Notes under the pieces: generated by a model
Databases searched by the model: none
Seen by the model: the letters and a program-made list of their open reading frames with translations, nothing else
Told to the model about the DNA's origin: nothing
Shown: one piece after another, positions 7,709-15,983 of the stretch
How positions within the stretch are numbered: position 1 is the stretch's first letter
How the letters are laid out: each line of letters starts with the position of its first letter
Source of the DNA: RI-283 sp964487925
GTDB lineage: Bacteria; Pseudomonadota; Gammaproteobacteria; SZUA-140
NCBI GenBank assembly: GCA_964487925.1
Contig: CAZASZ010000032.1
Span: 1 to 21,606 of the forward strand
DNA: 21,606 bases
Reading direction: 5' to 3'
Program-made: the position numbers and the translations under genes

Positions 7709-8992
7709 GTGTTGGCGACGGCGATCCTGGTAGCGACAGCCCTGCTCGGGGTCCCGCTGTTCGTGATCATTGCCGTCAGTGCGATGCTGGGCTTTCACAA
7801 CTCCGAGATCGACCTGTCGGTCATCGCTATCGAGTTCTACCGCATTGCCGACACGCCGGTGCTGCTCGCGATCCCGCTGTTTACACTCGCGGGTTACGTC
7901 CTCGGCGAGAGCCAGGCCTCGCAACGTTTGGTGCGTCTGACCGATGCGCTTCTGGGTTGGTTTCCGGGCGGACTCGCTGTGGTTTCGCTTTTTGCCTGCG
8001 CCTTCTTCACGGCGCTGACCGGGGCCTCGGGCGCCACCATCATCGCCCTTGGCGCAATCCTCTATCCCGCCATGAAGCAAGCTGGTTATGGCGAACGTTT
8101 CAACCTTGGTCTGATCACGTCGTCCGGAAGCCTGGGACTGCTGTTCCCTCCCTCGATCGCTCTGATCCTCTATGGGGTCATCGCTCAAAAGATGGATGTC
8201 GGTCAGCCTGTCTCGATCGATGACCTGTTCATTGCAGGGCTTCTGCCGGGTTTGTTGATGCTTGCGCTGCTGGTGGCTTGGAGCATGTACAAGAGTCGAG
8301 GTTTCGAGGTCGAGCGCTCGTCATTCACTCTGCGCCGGCTATTGGGTGCTGTGAACGAATCGAAGTGGGAGTTGCCACTGCCGGTCGTTGTGATCGGAGG
8401 GATCTATTCCGGCTACTTTGCGATCTCGGAGGCGGCCGCAGTTAGTGTGATCTATGTACTTGTCGTCGAGGTCTTGATACTGCGCGAGGTCCGGCTTAAG
8501 AAGCTCCCCTGCATTATGCGCGAGTCCATGGTCCTGGTCGGTGGTGTTCTGATCATTATCGGGGTCTCCCTGGCATCGACAAACTACCTGATCGATACTG
8601 AGGTGCCCACGCGCCTGTTCGAGTTCGTCAAGTCGCACATCGACAGCAAACTGACCTTTCTGATGTTGCTGAACGTGTTTCTACTGGTTCTCGGCATGAT
8701 CCTCGATGTCTTCTCGGCGCTCGTGATCATGGTGCCTTTGATCCTGCCCATGGCTGTCGGTTACGGCGTGCATCCAATCCACCTCGGCATCATCTTCCTT
8801 GCCAATATGCAGATCGGGTATTTCACGCCTCCGGTCGGCATGAACCTGTTTATTGCGAGCTATCGTTTCAACAAGCCCGTGACCGAGCTCTATGTCTCGA
8901 CAATCCCGTTCATGCTGATACTGATCGGGGCTGTGTTGATCATCACCTACTGGCCGGGCCTGAGTCTCTTCCTCGTCAATGCGAAAGGCTAA
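7709..8992 (+). CDS. dctM: TRAP transporter large permease (DctM family)
   Basis: A 427-aa inner-membrane transporter subunit with about twelve hydrophobic segments, which carries substrate in symport with sodium. Family landmarks are ALTGASGATIIALGAILYPAMK in the first half, the re-entrant-type loop SSGSLGLLFPPSIALILYG, and the second-half counterpart ANMQIGYFTPPVGMNLFI. Translation starts at GTG 7709, one base after the dctQ stop, and no closer ATG is available in frame. The stop codon overlaps the stop codon of the convergent rsmA gene by 4 nt, leaving no room for a terminator between the two operons. Confidence 0.95.
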   Translation: MLATAILVATALLGVPLFVIIAVSAMLGFHNSEIDLSVIAIEFYRIADTPVLLAIPLFTLAGYVLGESQASQRLVRLTDALLGWFPGGLAVVSLFACAFFTALTGASGATIIALGAILYPAMKQAGYGERFNLGLITSSGSLGLLFPPSIALILYGVIAQKMDVGQPVSIDDLFIAGLLPGLLMLALLVAWSMYKSRGFEVERSSFTLRRLLGAVNESKWELPLPVVVIGGIYSGYFAISEAAAVSVIYVLVVEVLILREVRLKKLPCIMRESMVLVGGVLIIIGVSLASTNYLIDTEVPTRLFEFVKSHIDSKLTFLMLLNVFLLVLGMILDVFSALVIMVPLILPMAVGYGVHPIHLGIIFLANMQIGYFTPPVGMNLFIASYRFNKPVTELYVSTIPFMLILIGAVLIITYWPGLSLFLVNAKG

Positions 8993-9792
8993 GAAGCCTC
9001 GGAAATAATCAGCAGCAGCTCAGCCAAGCGCCGGTAGCCCTCAAGCGCTACCTGTTCAGGACGAACGCGCGGATCGATACCGCAGGCCCTGATGCCGTCC
9101 TCGTCGATGAGGCCCTTGAGCGTGTTGCGTAGCGTCTTGCGGCGCTGACTGAATGCCTTGCGCACGACGGTTGCAAGTGCATCCGGTTCAACCGTCGATG
9201 GTGTCGCATGCGGGGTCAGGCGTACCAGCGCCGAATCGACCTTGGGGACCGGATTAAAGCACTCGGGACCGATATCGAGCACCGATTCGACCGCGCAATA
9301 ATGCTGAACCATGACGCTAAGCCGGCCGTATTCCCTGCCCCCGGGACCCGAAGCCATCCGTTCCACGACCTCCTTTTGCAGCATGAAATGCATGTCCTGA
9401 ATGAACGGCAACTGCGACAGCATATGGAACAGCAACGGCGTCGAGATGTTGTAGGGCAGGTTGCCTACGATACGCAAGTGTTGCCCTTTTCGATTTCCAT
9501 CTGGGGCGATGGCGCCGAGGTCCAGACGCAGTGCATCCTGCTCGTGGATCCGGTAGCTATCGCGCCCCGGCGCCAGCAGGCGCAGTCGGGGCACGAGGTC
9601 GCGATCGAGTTCGATGACGTCGAGTTCAATGTCATGCTCCAGCAGTGGGCACGTCAAGGCGCCTTGGCCGGGACCGATCTCGACCAGGTGCTGGCCGGGA
9701 CGCGGGCGGATCTGTTCGACGATGCGCGCGATGATCCAGTCGTCCTGGAGGAAGTTTTGGCCGAAGCGCTTGCGTGGGGCATGCGGTTTCAT
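8989..9792 (-). CDS. rsmA: 16S rRNA (adenine1518/1519-N6)-dimethyltransferase RsmA/KsgA
   Basis: A 267-aa SAM-dependent enzyme that dimethylates two adjacent adenines in the 3' hairpin of 16S rRNA during late small-subunit assembly. It shows the N-terminal KRFGQNFL signature (8-15), motif I VEIGPGQGALT (37-47), the acidic E61 after strand 2, and the catalytic NLPYNIS motif (111-117). The C-terminal domain includes KAFSQRRKTLRNTLKG, typical of KsgA. The ATG overlaps the pdxA stop by 4 nt, so it is translationally coupled, and it is the last gene of the lptD-surA-pdxA-rsmA block. Its 3' end overlaps dctM by 4 nt in convergent orientation. Confidence 0.97.
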   Translation of the reverse strand: MKPHAPRKRFGQNFLQDDWIIARIVEQIRPRPGQHLVEIGPGQGALTCPLLEHDIELDVIELDRDLVPRLRLLAPGRDSYRIHEQDALRLDLGAIAPDGNRKGQHLRIVGNLPYNISTPLLFHMLSQLPFIQDMHFMLQKEVVERMASGPGGREYGRLSVMVQHYCAVESVLDIGPECFNPVPKVDSALVRLTPHATPSTVEPDALATVVRKAFSQRRKTLRNTLKGLIDEDGIRACGIDPRVRPEQVALEGYRRLAELLLIISEAS

Positions 9793-10802
9793 GAAGCGAT
9801 ATTATCCCTGCTGTGAGCCGCCATGGTGACGGCCTCCTGGATCGCGACCAACAGACTCCCGGTGTCGGCGCGGCCGCTGCCGGCCAGGTCGAAGGCCGTG
9901 CCGTGGTCGACCGAGGTGCGAATAATCGGCATGCCCAGCGTGACATTGACGGCTCGGCCGAAGCCGAGGTGCTTGAGGACCGGCAGGCCTTGGTCGTGAT
10001 ACATTGCGAGGATGGCATCGGCCCGCGCCAAGAACGGCGGCGTGAATACGGTGTCGGCCGGGAAGGGGCCTTCGAGCGCCATACCCTCGGCCGCAAGCCT
10101 TGCGAGTACCGGTTTGACGACGGCCTCGTCCTCTTGTCCTAAATGTCCGTCCTCCCCGGCATGAGGATTCAGACCGCAAACCAGGATACGTGGCCGGGCG
10201 ATGCCGTAGCACCGACGCAGCTCAGCATCGGTAATTCGCAGGCAGCGTTCGAGCCATTCCGGCGTGATGGCGTCGGCGATGTCGCGTAGCGGTAAGTGGG
10301 TCGTCACGAGCGGGACACGGAGGTCTTCGGTCGCGAGCATCATGACGACCTGAGAGGTGTTGGTCAGCTCGGCCAAGTACTCGGTGTGACCGGTAAAAGG
10401 GATACCTGCCTCGTTGATGATGGCTTTGTTCACCGGGCCGGTCACCAGCGCCGCGAAGCGCTCGGCCAGACAGCCTTCGGTTGCGAGCCGTAGTGTATCA
10501 AGTAGATAACGGGCGTTGTCCGGGGATGGGCGGCCGGGGTCGACTTGTCGAGACATCTCGACGTCCACAATCTGGAGGGCGCCGGTTCGATGCGCCGGTA
10601 CGGCGCGGTCGACGGGACAGTCTAGGAGTTCGATATCGAGGCCTAAACGATCCGCGCGCGCTGCAAGCATGGCCCTTGAAGCGATGACAACGGGTCGCGC
10701 CGATAACTGCTCCTGTGCCAGTGCGAGCACGATATCCGGCCCGATGCCCGCAGGTTCACCGGGTGTAATGGCGATGGCCGGCGCAGGCGCCTCGGCCGTC
10801 AT
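9789..10802 (-). CDS. pdxA: 4-hydroxythreonine-4-phosphate dehydrogenase PdxA
   Basis: A 337-aa NAD-dependent, divalent-metal enzyme that oxidises 4-phosphohydroxy-L-threonine in the deoxyxylulose-5-phosphate-dependent pathway to pyridoxal phosphate. It begins with ITPGEPAGIGPDI (12-24). Substrate and metal ligands are visible as H139 (FTGHTEYL) and the three metal histidines H169 (TTHLPLRD), H214 (GLNPHAGEDG) and H269 (MYHDQGLPVLK). The length matches E. coli PdxA (329 aa). The start overlaps the surA stop (ATGA) and the end overlaps the rsmA start (ATGA), so the gene is tightly coupled on both sides. Confidence 0.97.
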   Translation of the reverse strand: MTAEAPAPAIAITPGEPAGIGPDIVLALAQEQLSARPVVIASRAMLAARADRLGLDIELLDCPVDRAVPAHRTGALQIVDVEMSRQVDPGRPSPDNARYLLDTLRLATEGCLAERFAALVTGPVNKAIINEAGIPFTGHTEYLAELTNTSQVVMMLATEDLRVPLVTTHLPLRDIADAITPEWLERCLRITDAELRRCYGIARPRILVCGLNPHAGEDGHLGQEDEAVVKPVLARLAAEGMALEGPFPADTVFTPPFLARADAILAMYHDQGLPVLKHLGFGRAVNVTLGMPIIRTSVDHGTAFDLAGSGRADTGSLLVAIQEAVTMAAHSRDNIAS

Positions 10803-12133
10803 GTAGCGTGTTTTCCAAGCCGAATGTCGACGTAGGCCTCGCTACGAATCTGGCGTAGCCAGCTGCTATAACGGCTCTCAGACTCTCGCCGTTGCAGCTG
10901 CTCTCTGGCTTGGGCTCGGTTGAACTCGTCAGTGTCGTCGATCTTGCGGCGATCAAGGACCTCTATCAGGTGCCAGCCGAAGGTTGATTTTACGGGCTCA
11001 CTAATCTCGCCCTTCGCTAGCTTATTCATGGCGGCCTCGAACTCAGGGACCATGACGCCGGGCTCGACCCAACCCAGATCGCCGCCTTGGGCCGCGCTAC
11101 CCTTATCTTCCGATAACGTGCGGGCTGCGGTCTCGAAGTCGATCTGTTTGTCCAGGATCCGTTGCCGGACCGACTCCAGCTTCTCCCGGGTTTGCAGTTC
11201 ATCACTAAGTGCGTTTGGCCGGATCAGAATATGGCGAGCCAAGGTCTGACTGATCATATGTTTCTCGCCAACGCGATGCCCCAGCAGCTTGATGATATGA
11301 AAGCCCCTGCTACTGCGCAGGATACCACTGATGCTTCCGGGCTGCATGTCGATGACTTGGTCCGCGAATAATGTTGGCAATTCACCGAGTTTGCGCCACC
11401 CCAAATCGCCGCCCTCAAGGGCCTGCTCGCCGCCGGATGAACCGATGGCCAGTTCGGCAAAATCACCACCTTTTTCGAGCCGGGCGTGTATATCCTCGGC
11501 CTTTTGTTCGGCCTCCTGCCGTTCGGCTTGGGTGGCTGCTTCGGGAATCGGGACCAGTATATGGGCGACGTCATATTCATCCGATGCCACGCCCTGCCGG
11601 CGAAGTTCGTTCACAAAGCTGTCGATTTCCTGATCCGTGATCAGAATCTGGCTATCCACCTGCTGCTGGCGCAGGCGGCGAATGATGATCTCGGTGCGAA
11701 TTCGCTCGCGGAACTGCTGGAATTGTATGCCATCTTTTTTAAGGACTTCCTTGAAGCGATCGATGGAGAGCTTGTTCATTTTCGCGATGTTCTCGATGGC
11801 CTTGTCCAGGGTCTCGTCAGTGACCGAAATGCCATTGAGCTTCGCCAATTGGAGCTGCAGCCGGGTGCCGATCAATTCCTCCAGGACTCGTTTGCCAAGA
11901 TCGGTTGACGATGGCGAGGGCAGGCCCTTTTGTTGTAGTTGCAGGCGCACCCGGTCAAGTTCACGATCAAGCTCGCTCTCGGTAATGACCTCGTCGTTGA
12001 CGATCGCTGCGATGCCGTCAATATGCGTGGCGCTGTCATCGGCCAACGCGGCGTCGCATGACAGGCCGGCTACCAAAGACAGGAATAGGGCGATGATGAA
12101 TCCTTTAGGAGCGGTCAACGGTGGAGTCCTCAT
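10799..12133 (-). CDS. surA: Periplasmic chaperone / peptidyl-prolyl isomerase SurA
   Basis: A 444-aa periplasmic chaperone that carries unfolded outer-membrane proteins, including LptD, to the Bam complex. It has a signal peptide with likely cleavage after A31 (DAALA/DD), the SurA N-terminal chaperone domain (about 35-170), and two parvulin domains (about 186-284 and 297-394), each opening with a HIL motif (H191, H301) and containing GGDLGW (241-246, 350-355). The frame is open upstream to 12376, but that part overlaps lptD and lacks a signal peptide; the ATG at 12133 is preferred because it yields a proper signal sequence and a TAATG junction with the lptD stop. Confidence 0.96.
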   Translation of the reverse strand: MRTPPLTAPKGFIIALFLSLVAGLSCDAALADDSATHIDGIAAIVNDEVITESELDRELDRVRLQLQQKGLPSPSSTDLGKRVLEELIGTRLQLQLAKLNGISVTDETLDKAIENIAKMNKLSIDRFKEVLKKDGIQFQQFRERIRTEIIIRRLRQQQVDSQILITDQEIDSFVNELRRQGVASDEYDVAHILVPIPEAATQAERQEAEQKAEDIHARLEKGGDFAELAIGSSGGEQALEGGDLGWRKLGELPTLFADQVIDMQPGSISGILRSSRGFHIIKLLGHRVGEKHMISQTLARHILIRPNALSDELQTREKLESVRQRILDKQIDFETAARTLSEDKGSAAQGGDLGWVEPGVMVPEFEAAMNKLAKGEISEPVKSTFGWHLIEVLDRRKIDDTDEFNRAQAREQLQRRESESRYSSWLRQIRSEAYVDIRLGKHAT

Positions 12134-14373
12134 TATTTCTGGTAGCCAAGGATACCATTTTCCAAAACGGTATCTATGCGGTTGCCCAGGCTGGTTAATC
12201 CTTTGAATTGGAGTTTGAAGAACCAGGTCTTGTTGGTCTTCGTCTGGGTCGAAATCGAGTCCACCGAGCTGTTGACGAACCGCCGCCTCAGTATTTGAAA
12301 CTTCCAGCAGCAGGTATCGTATTCCATTCCCATCAGGGTCTCGAGATCGCGATTGTAGCGGGTCGAACGATTCCAACGGCCTAATAGGTGCAGCTTAGCT
12401 GCAATGGGCCATAGTATCGAAAAATCGGTCTGCGCGATTTCCTTCCAGCGATAGCGGTAGGAGATGTTTATGACCTGTCGCTCCGCCGGATGAAATTGTA
12501 GCGCGACATTGCCCTTGTCAAAGCGGTCGATGACCGGGTCCCAACGCATATCGGATTTGACAGATAAATCTGGCGTCAGTTCGATTCGCGCATCGCCGGC
12601 AAGGGCGGAGGTTGGCTCGGTTTCTTTGGGAACACCCGGAAGCGTAACTTTGCGGGACTGAAAATAGTAAATCTGACCGAGCTGTACGCGTCCGAGTTCC
12701 CGCCCGCTCGATCGGTTGATAAGGGCGCTGGCGGCCGCAATCGTGAGCTGGTCGCTGTCGCCGAGCCGGTCGCTGCCGTTGAAACGATTTTCCGAGAATA
12801 GCTGACTATAGCTCAGATCGATTTCGCCGGAATCAAACACCGGCAAATTGCTTTGGTCCCGATAAGGCCGGTACAGGTAGAACAGTCTCGGCTCCAAGGT
12901 TTGGCGGAGGGAAGTTCCGTTCCAGTAGAGGTCTCTTTCCAGGAATGCACGGCCATCAAGAGATAGCGTGGGTACTGTCCGGTCCGGCGTCTCGCCGTTG
13001 ACATTGGACGGATCGTCCAACCAGTATTGGGTATGGTCCAAGGTCAGCGCGCTGTCGAGCTGAGCGGCTGTCGATCGCAAAGGAAGACTGACTTTTGGTT
13101 TCAATCTTAGACGTCCCCCGCTGATACGGTTTTGGCCATGGAAGTTGGCGTATTGGCCGGAGATCGAAAGATTGGGTCGGCCTTCCCTGAGCGGTGCGCG
13201 ACTCGCTATCGTGAGCTGTGGCAACACCTGATACGGACGCGCCGATTCGGGAATGCTGGGGTCGACTGTTTGGTAGGTCTGGACCAGGGCAGATCCCGCC
13301 CATTGACTGCCGCTGAAGTGCAGCGCGGCGCGTTGCGAAAGATGAGTCAGGCTTGCAGTGCTCAGGCTGTCGCCCAGTTCCTCAAGGAAATGGTTGTCCG
13401 ATACCCGGTGAAAATCGATGTCGGCCTGAAGGTTTGGATTCAACTGACTATGATGAGACCACTCGATTTGGTGGCGTTCCTTCCGGCGGATCTGATCGTC
13501 GGGAAGATAATCCAGTGTAAGTGAGCCTGAGCCGTGCGGTATCATGTAGCGAAAATCACCGCCTATCAGAAATCCTCGCCCGGTCATGTTGATGGGTTGC
13601 AAGGTCAGATCTAAATTCGGGGCCAGATTTACATACAAGGGGATGGCCAGCTCCCCGCCGTTCTCGCTGGAATAACGGTAGCTTGGTGTCAACAGGCCGG
13701 TGCGGCGGCGGTCATCAATGGGAAACCGTATGAACGGCGTATAGAGGAACGGGACCCCCATGAACGAAAGCCATACGTTCCTGCCGGTGCCTGCGCCGTC
13801 ATTCCTGTCGAGGGTCAAACGTGAAAACCGCAGTGTCCAATCGGGCTGGCGTTTCGGGCAGGTTGTATAGCTCCCCTGGTGTAGCACGATGATCCGGTCT
13901 GGTTCGAGCTCGGCCAAGTGGGCAGTGCCGTGGCTCGTGGATTCGAAAAAACGGAACTTTCCGGAATCGATATGCCCGAGGTGGGTGCCGAGGTTGAACT
14001 GGCCACCCGAGCCGAGGATTTGCATGTCGGGAGTCTGGTAGACGAGGTTGCCCTTGACTGTGAAGTTTTGATCCCGCTTAGTGTAGTGTCCCGCGTCCGT
14101 CTCAATGGCCTGTTCGCCTGAGATAGCCTGTACCTGGCCGCTCAGGTCCATGACCTGGAAGCCGTCGGCATCCTTGAACATCGTGTTCTTGTCGGCACTG
14201 AGGCGGACCCGCTCGTCAGCGGCGTCTCCGGTGGGGATCAGCGGTACTTCCAGGGGGTCCAGGCAGTGCGGGTTGATTGGCTTCTTCGGTGCGCTCGCCC
14301 AGGTTGGGCCAACCCACGTCGCAGAAACCAGGGTGAGCATGAGCGCGCCGGACAGGCTGGCGGAGGTGCGCAT
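12133..14373 (-). CDS. lptD: LPS-assembly protein LptD
   Basis: A 746-aa outer-membrane beta-barrel that, with LptE, inserts lipopolysaccharide into the outer leaflet. It has a signal peptide (about 1-27), an OstA-type beta-jellyroll (about 55-165), and the large C-terminal barrel. The four cysteines that form the inter-domain disulfides in E. coli are all present: C37, C172 (SYTTCPKRQPDW) and the adjacent pair C688-C689 (EYDTCCWKF). The barrel begins near NVWLSFMGVPFLYTPFIRFP. It is a little shorter than the E. coli protein (784 aa). No ribosome site precedes the ATG, and no other usable start lies upstream in frame. A 16-codon reading frame ends 2 nt before this start. Confidence 0.96.
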   Translation of the reverse strand: MRTSASLSGALMLTLVSATWVGPTWASAPKKPINPHCLDPLEVPLIPTGDAADERVRLSADKNTMFKDADGFQVMDLSGQVQAISGEQAIETDAGHYTKRDQNFTVKGNLVYQTPDMQILGSGGQFNLGTHLGHIDSGKFRFFESTSHGTAHLAELEPDRIIVLHQGSYTTCPKRQPDWTLRFSRLTLDRNDGAGTGRNVWLSFMGVPFLYTPFIRFPIDDRRRTGLLTPSYRYSSENGGELAIPLYVNLAPNLDLTLQPINMTGRGFLIGGDFRYMIPHGSGSLTLDYLPDDQIRRKERHQIEWSHHSQLNPNLQADIDFHRVSDNHFLEELGDSLSTASLTHLSQRAALHFSGSQWAGSALVQTYQTVDPSIPESARPYQVLPQLTIASRAPLREGRPNLSISGQYANFHGQNRISGGRLRLKPKVSLPLRSTAAQLDSALTLDHTQYWLDDPSNVNGETPDRTVPTLSLDGRAFLERDLYWNGTSLRQTLEPRLFYLYRPYRDQSNLPVFDSGEIDLSYSQLFSENRFNGSDRLGDSDQLTIAAASALINRSSGRELGRVQLGQIYYFQSRKVTLPGVPKETEPTSALAGDARIELTPDLSVKSDMRWDPVIDRFDKGNVALQFHPAERQVINISYRYRWKEIAQTDFSILWPIAAKLHLLGRWNRSTRYNRDLETLMGMEYDTCCWKFQILRRRFVNSSVDSISTQTKTNKTWFFKLQFKGLTSLGNRIDTVLENGILGYQK

Positions 14374-14516
14374 CGTCAGAGTGCGCGTCGCCCGGTCAAG
14401 GGGCTCTCCGTCAGACCTCCCGGCATCGTGATCATGTCCGGTTCGAACCTGTTGCCATAGCGATTAGCGCCAATCTCAAATCGTAACGAGGGCAGTAGTT
14501 TTGAGTCGGATTCTAT

Positions 14517-15002
14517 TCAGTGGTGGGCATCACCAGGGCCATGGACGTGGCCATGAGAGAGTTCTTCCTCGCTGGCCTCGCGGATGTCGATGATGGTGAC
14601 GTCGAAGTTTAGCGCCATGCCCGCGAGCGGGTGGTTGCCGTCGACCGTGACCTGTTCGTCCGTGACGTTCGTAACCACGACGATATGGGCTTGGCCATTC
14701 GGACCCTCAACCTGGAATTGCATGCCTGGCTCGATAGTGTCGACGCCCTCGAAGGCAGTGCGAGGCACGTCCTGTTTGAGTTCATCGTGGCGAGGACCGT
14801 AACCGTCCTCGGGGCTCACGGAAACCTGCAACTTTGCGCCCACAGACTGGCCGGTCAATTCGCTTTCCAGGCCGGGAATGATGTTGCCCGATCCGTGCAG
14901 GTATGCGAAGTCACCACGGCCATCGGTGTGGTCGATAAGGTTTCCTTCGTTATCCGTCAAGGTGTAATCCAGGGTGACAACCATTTTATCTGCGATCTGC
15001 AT
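14517..15002 (-). CDS. slyD: FKBP-type peptidyl-prolyl cis-trans isomerase, SlyD-like
   Basis: A 161-aa cytoplasmic prolyl isomerase and chaperone. The split FKBP domain (about 1-74 and 129-142) shows LHGSGNIIPGLE and SPEDGYGP, and the inserted IF chaperone domain (about 75-128) holds VEGPNGQAHIVVVTNV and DGNHPLAGMALNFDV. The short tail SHGHVHGPGDAHH has five histidines and could bind nickel or zinc, a reduced form of the E. coli SlyD metal tail. The start at 15002 is chosen because GAGGAG lies 4 nt upstream; the next ATG, 12 nt earlier, would have that site inside the coding part. The lptD gene starts 143 nt downstream on the same strand. Confidence 0.92.
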   Translation of the reverse strand: MQIADKMVVTLDYTLTDNEGNLIDHTDGRGDFAYLHGSGNIIPGLESELTGQSVGAKLQVSVSPEDGYGPRHDELKQDVPRTAFEGVDTIEPGMQFQVEGPNGQAHIVVVTNVTDEQVTVDGNHPLAGMALNFDVTIIDIREASEEELSHGHVHGPGDAHH

Positions 15003-15064
15003 TGGGCTCCTCATGTGCACGGGTGCGATTGATTTAAGGGGTTTCATGGGTCGAACAGTTCGGC

Positions 15065-15094
15065 ATCATATCACGATGCCCTCGAGATTTTCGA
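15065..15094 (-). promoter_or_regulatory. Candidate extended -10 promoter for slyD
   Basis: On the minus strand a TATGAT hexamer is preceded by TG one base upstream (TGATATGAT), an extended -10 form, with a poor TCGAAA -35 element 18 nt before it. It would place the start of transcription about 55 nt before the slyD ATG. The assignment rests on these short motifs only. Confidence 0.35.
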
Positions 15095-15184
15095 TGGCTG
15101 GGCCTTTTCCTGGTTCCGGATGGTTCATTTGCGCTCCTTTTCGTTACAATGGGCCATATGGGTACGGGCGAGGGTAGCGGGTCA

Positions 15185-15562
15185 ATGGATAAATACGGAC
15201 GCATTGAGGTTCGGGTTGAGCCGGAGTATCTGGAGGAGCATTCCGACCCTCAGGCCGGCCACTTCGTCTTTGCTTATCACATCTTCATTCGAAACATGGG
15301 TGCGAAGGCCGCTCGCCTGATGCGGCGACACTGGTACATCACCGACGGAGATGGCAATGTCGAAGAGGTTGAAGGTGACGGCGTAATCGGGGAGCAACCG
15401 TTGATCGCACCGGGGCAGACCCACCGTTACAGCAGCTTTTGCATTATCTCCACGCCGGTGGGCGTCATGGAAGGACACTACCTCATGAAGGCGGCCGACG
15501 GCCGCGAGTTCGATGCCGAGATTCCGGCATTTCGTCTAACCGCACCAGGCGTTCTCCATTAA
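15185..15562 (+). CDS. apaG: ApaG family protein (Co2+/Mg2+ efflux-associated, DUF525)
   Basis: A 125-aa single-domain beta-sandwich protein of unknown biochemical role, historically linked to cobalt resistance and magnesium efflux. The family signature is complete: FAYHIFIRNMG, RRHWYITDGDGNVEEVEGDGVIGEQPLIAPG, and GVMEGHYLMKAADG, ending with IPAFRLTAP. Starting at 15185 gives exactly the E. coli length; the frame continues upstream to an ATG at 15149, but that lies within a possible -10 element (TACAAT, 15145-15150), so it is unlikely to be used. In E. coli apaG follows rsmA/ksgA in the surA operon; here it has been moved away and stands divergent from slyD. No apaH is in the window. Confidence 0.95.
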   Translation: MDKYGRIEVRVEPEYLEEHSDPQAGHFVFAYHIFIRNMGAKAARLMRRHWYITDGDGNVEEVEGDGVIGEQPLIAPGQTHRYSSFCIISTPVGVMEGHYLMKAADGREFDAEIPAFRLTAPGVLH

Positions 15563-15599
15563 CAGGCTGTTGAAAGCGACTCCTAGCGGAATAGGTCGA

Positions 15600-15782
15600 T
15601 CAGTTGGCCTGGCTGTCGTTCTTGGCCTTTTCCGCCTTCAGGCGGTCGACGACCTTGCGGCGTTCCTCTTCATTAAGACGGTACCAAGTGTTTGACTCGT
15701 CGGCAGTCATGCCGCAGGTCGTGCAGATACCATCTTCCATAAGGCAAATGTCTTCACAGGGGGATTGGACTTTTTCGGTCAT
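15600..15782 (-). CDS. DUF1289 small cysteine-rich protein
   Basis: A 60-aa protein of the DUF1289 family, whose role is not known. It has the diagnostic SPC-x3-C-x6-C-x2-C arrangement (C9, C13, C20, C23), suggesting a bound metal such as zinc or iron-sulfur, followed by the conserved W and the EEERRKVVDRL helix. The start at 15782 (MTEKVQSPC) is chosen because AGGAAG stands about 6 nt upstream; an in-frame ATG at 15815 has no ribosome site. It is convergent with apaG, 37 nt away, with no obvious terminator between. The tRNA-Glu gene lies upstream on the same strand. Confidence 0.85.
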   Translation of the reverse strand: MTEKVQSPCEDICLMEDGICTTCGMTADESNTWYRLNEEERRKVVDRLKAEKAKNDSQAN

Positions 15783-15907
15783 GGATGCTTCCTGAGTGAA
15801 ATTATGGTTCGCCATTGTAGCGTTTCAGACAGAATTTGGCGATTACTCAGACGGTGTTTTTGGCGTAATCGCGACGACCGGAAGGCGCGGTCGGTCATTC
15901 GGGGAAT

Positions 15908-15983
15908 TGGCGCTCCCTAGGAGACTCGAACTCCTGTTCCCGCCGTGAGAGGGCGGTGTCCTAGGCCACTAGACGAAGGGAGC
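15908..15983 (-). tRNA. tRNA-Glu (anticodon CTC)
   Basis: A 76-nt cloverleaf read on the minus strand. The acceptor arms GCTCCCT and AGGGAGC pair perfectly, the anticodon stem CCGCC/GGCGG encloses the loop CTCTCAC with anticodon CTC, the T loop contains GTTCGAGTC, and the 3' CCA is encoded. The body closely resembles E. coli tRNA-Glu (TTCGTCTAGNGGCCTAGGAC) but with CTC instead of TTC, so it reads GAG. Confidence 0.96.

Noticed and set aside
9208..9816. Plus-strand open frame of about 200 codons opposite rsmA
   Set aside because: It is the antisense shadow of a well-conserved rsmA gene and has no domain, signal or ribosome site of its own.
12134..12376. N-terminal extension of surA
   Set aside because: The added 81 residues lie inside lptD in another frame and would bury the signal peptide that begins at the ATG 12133.
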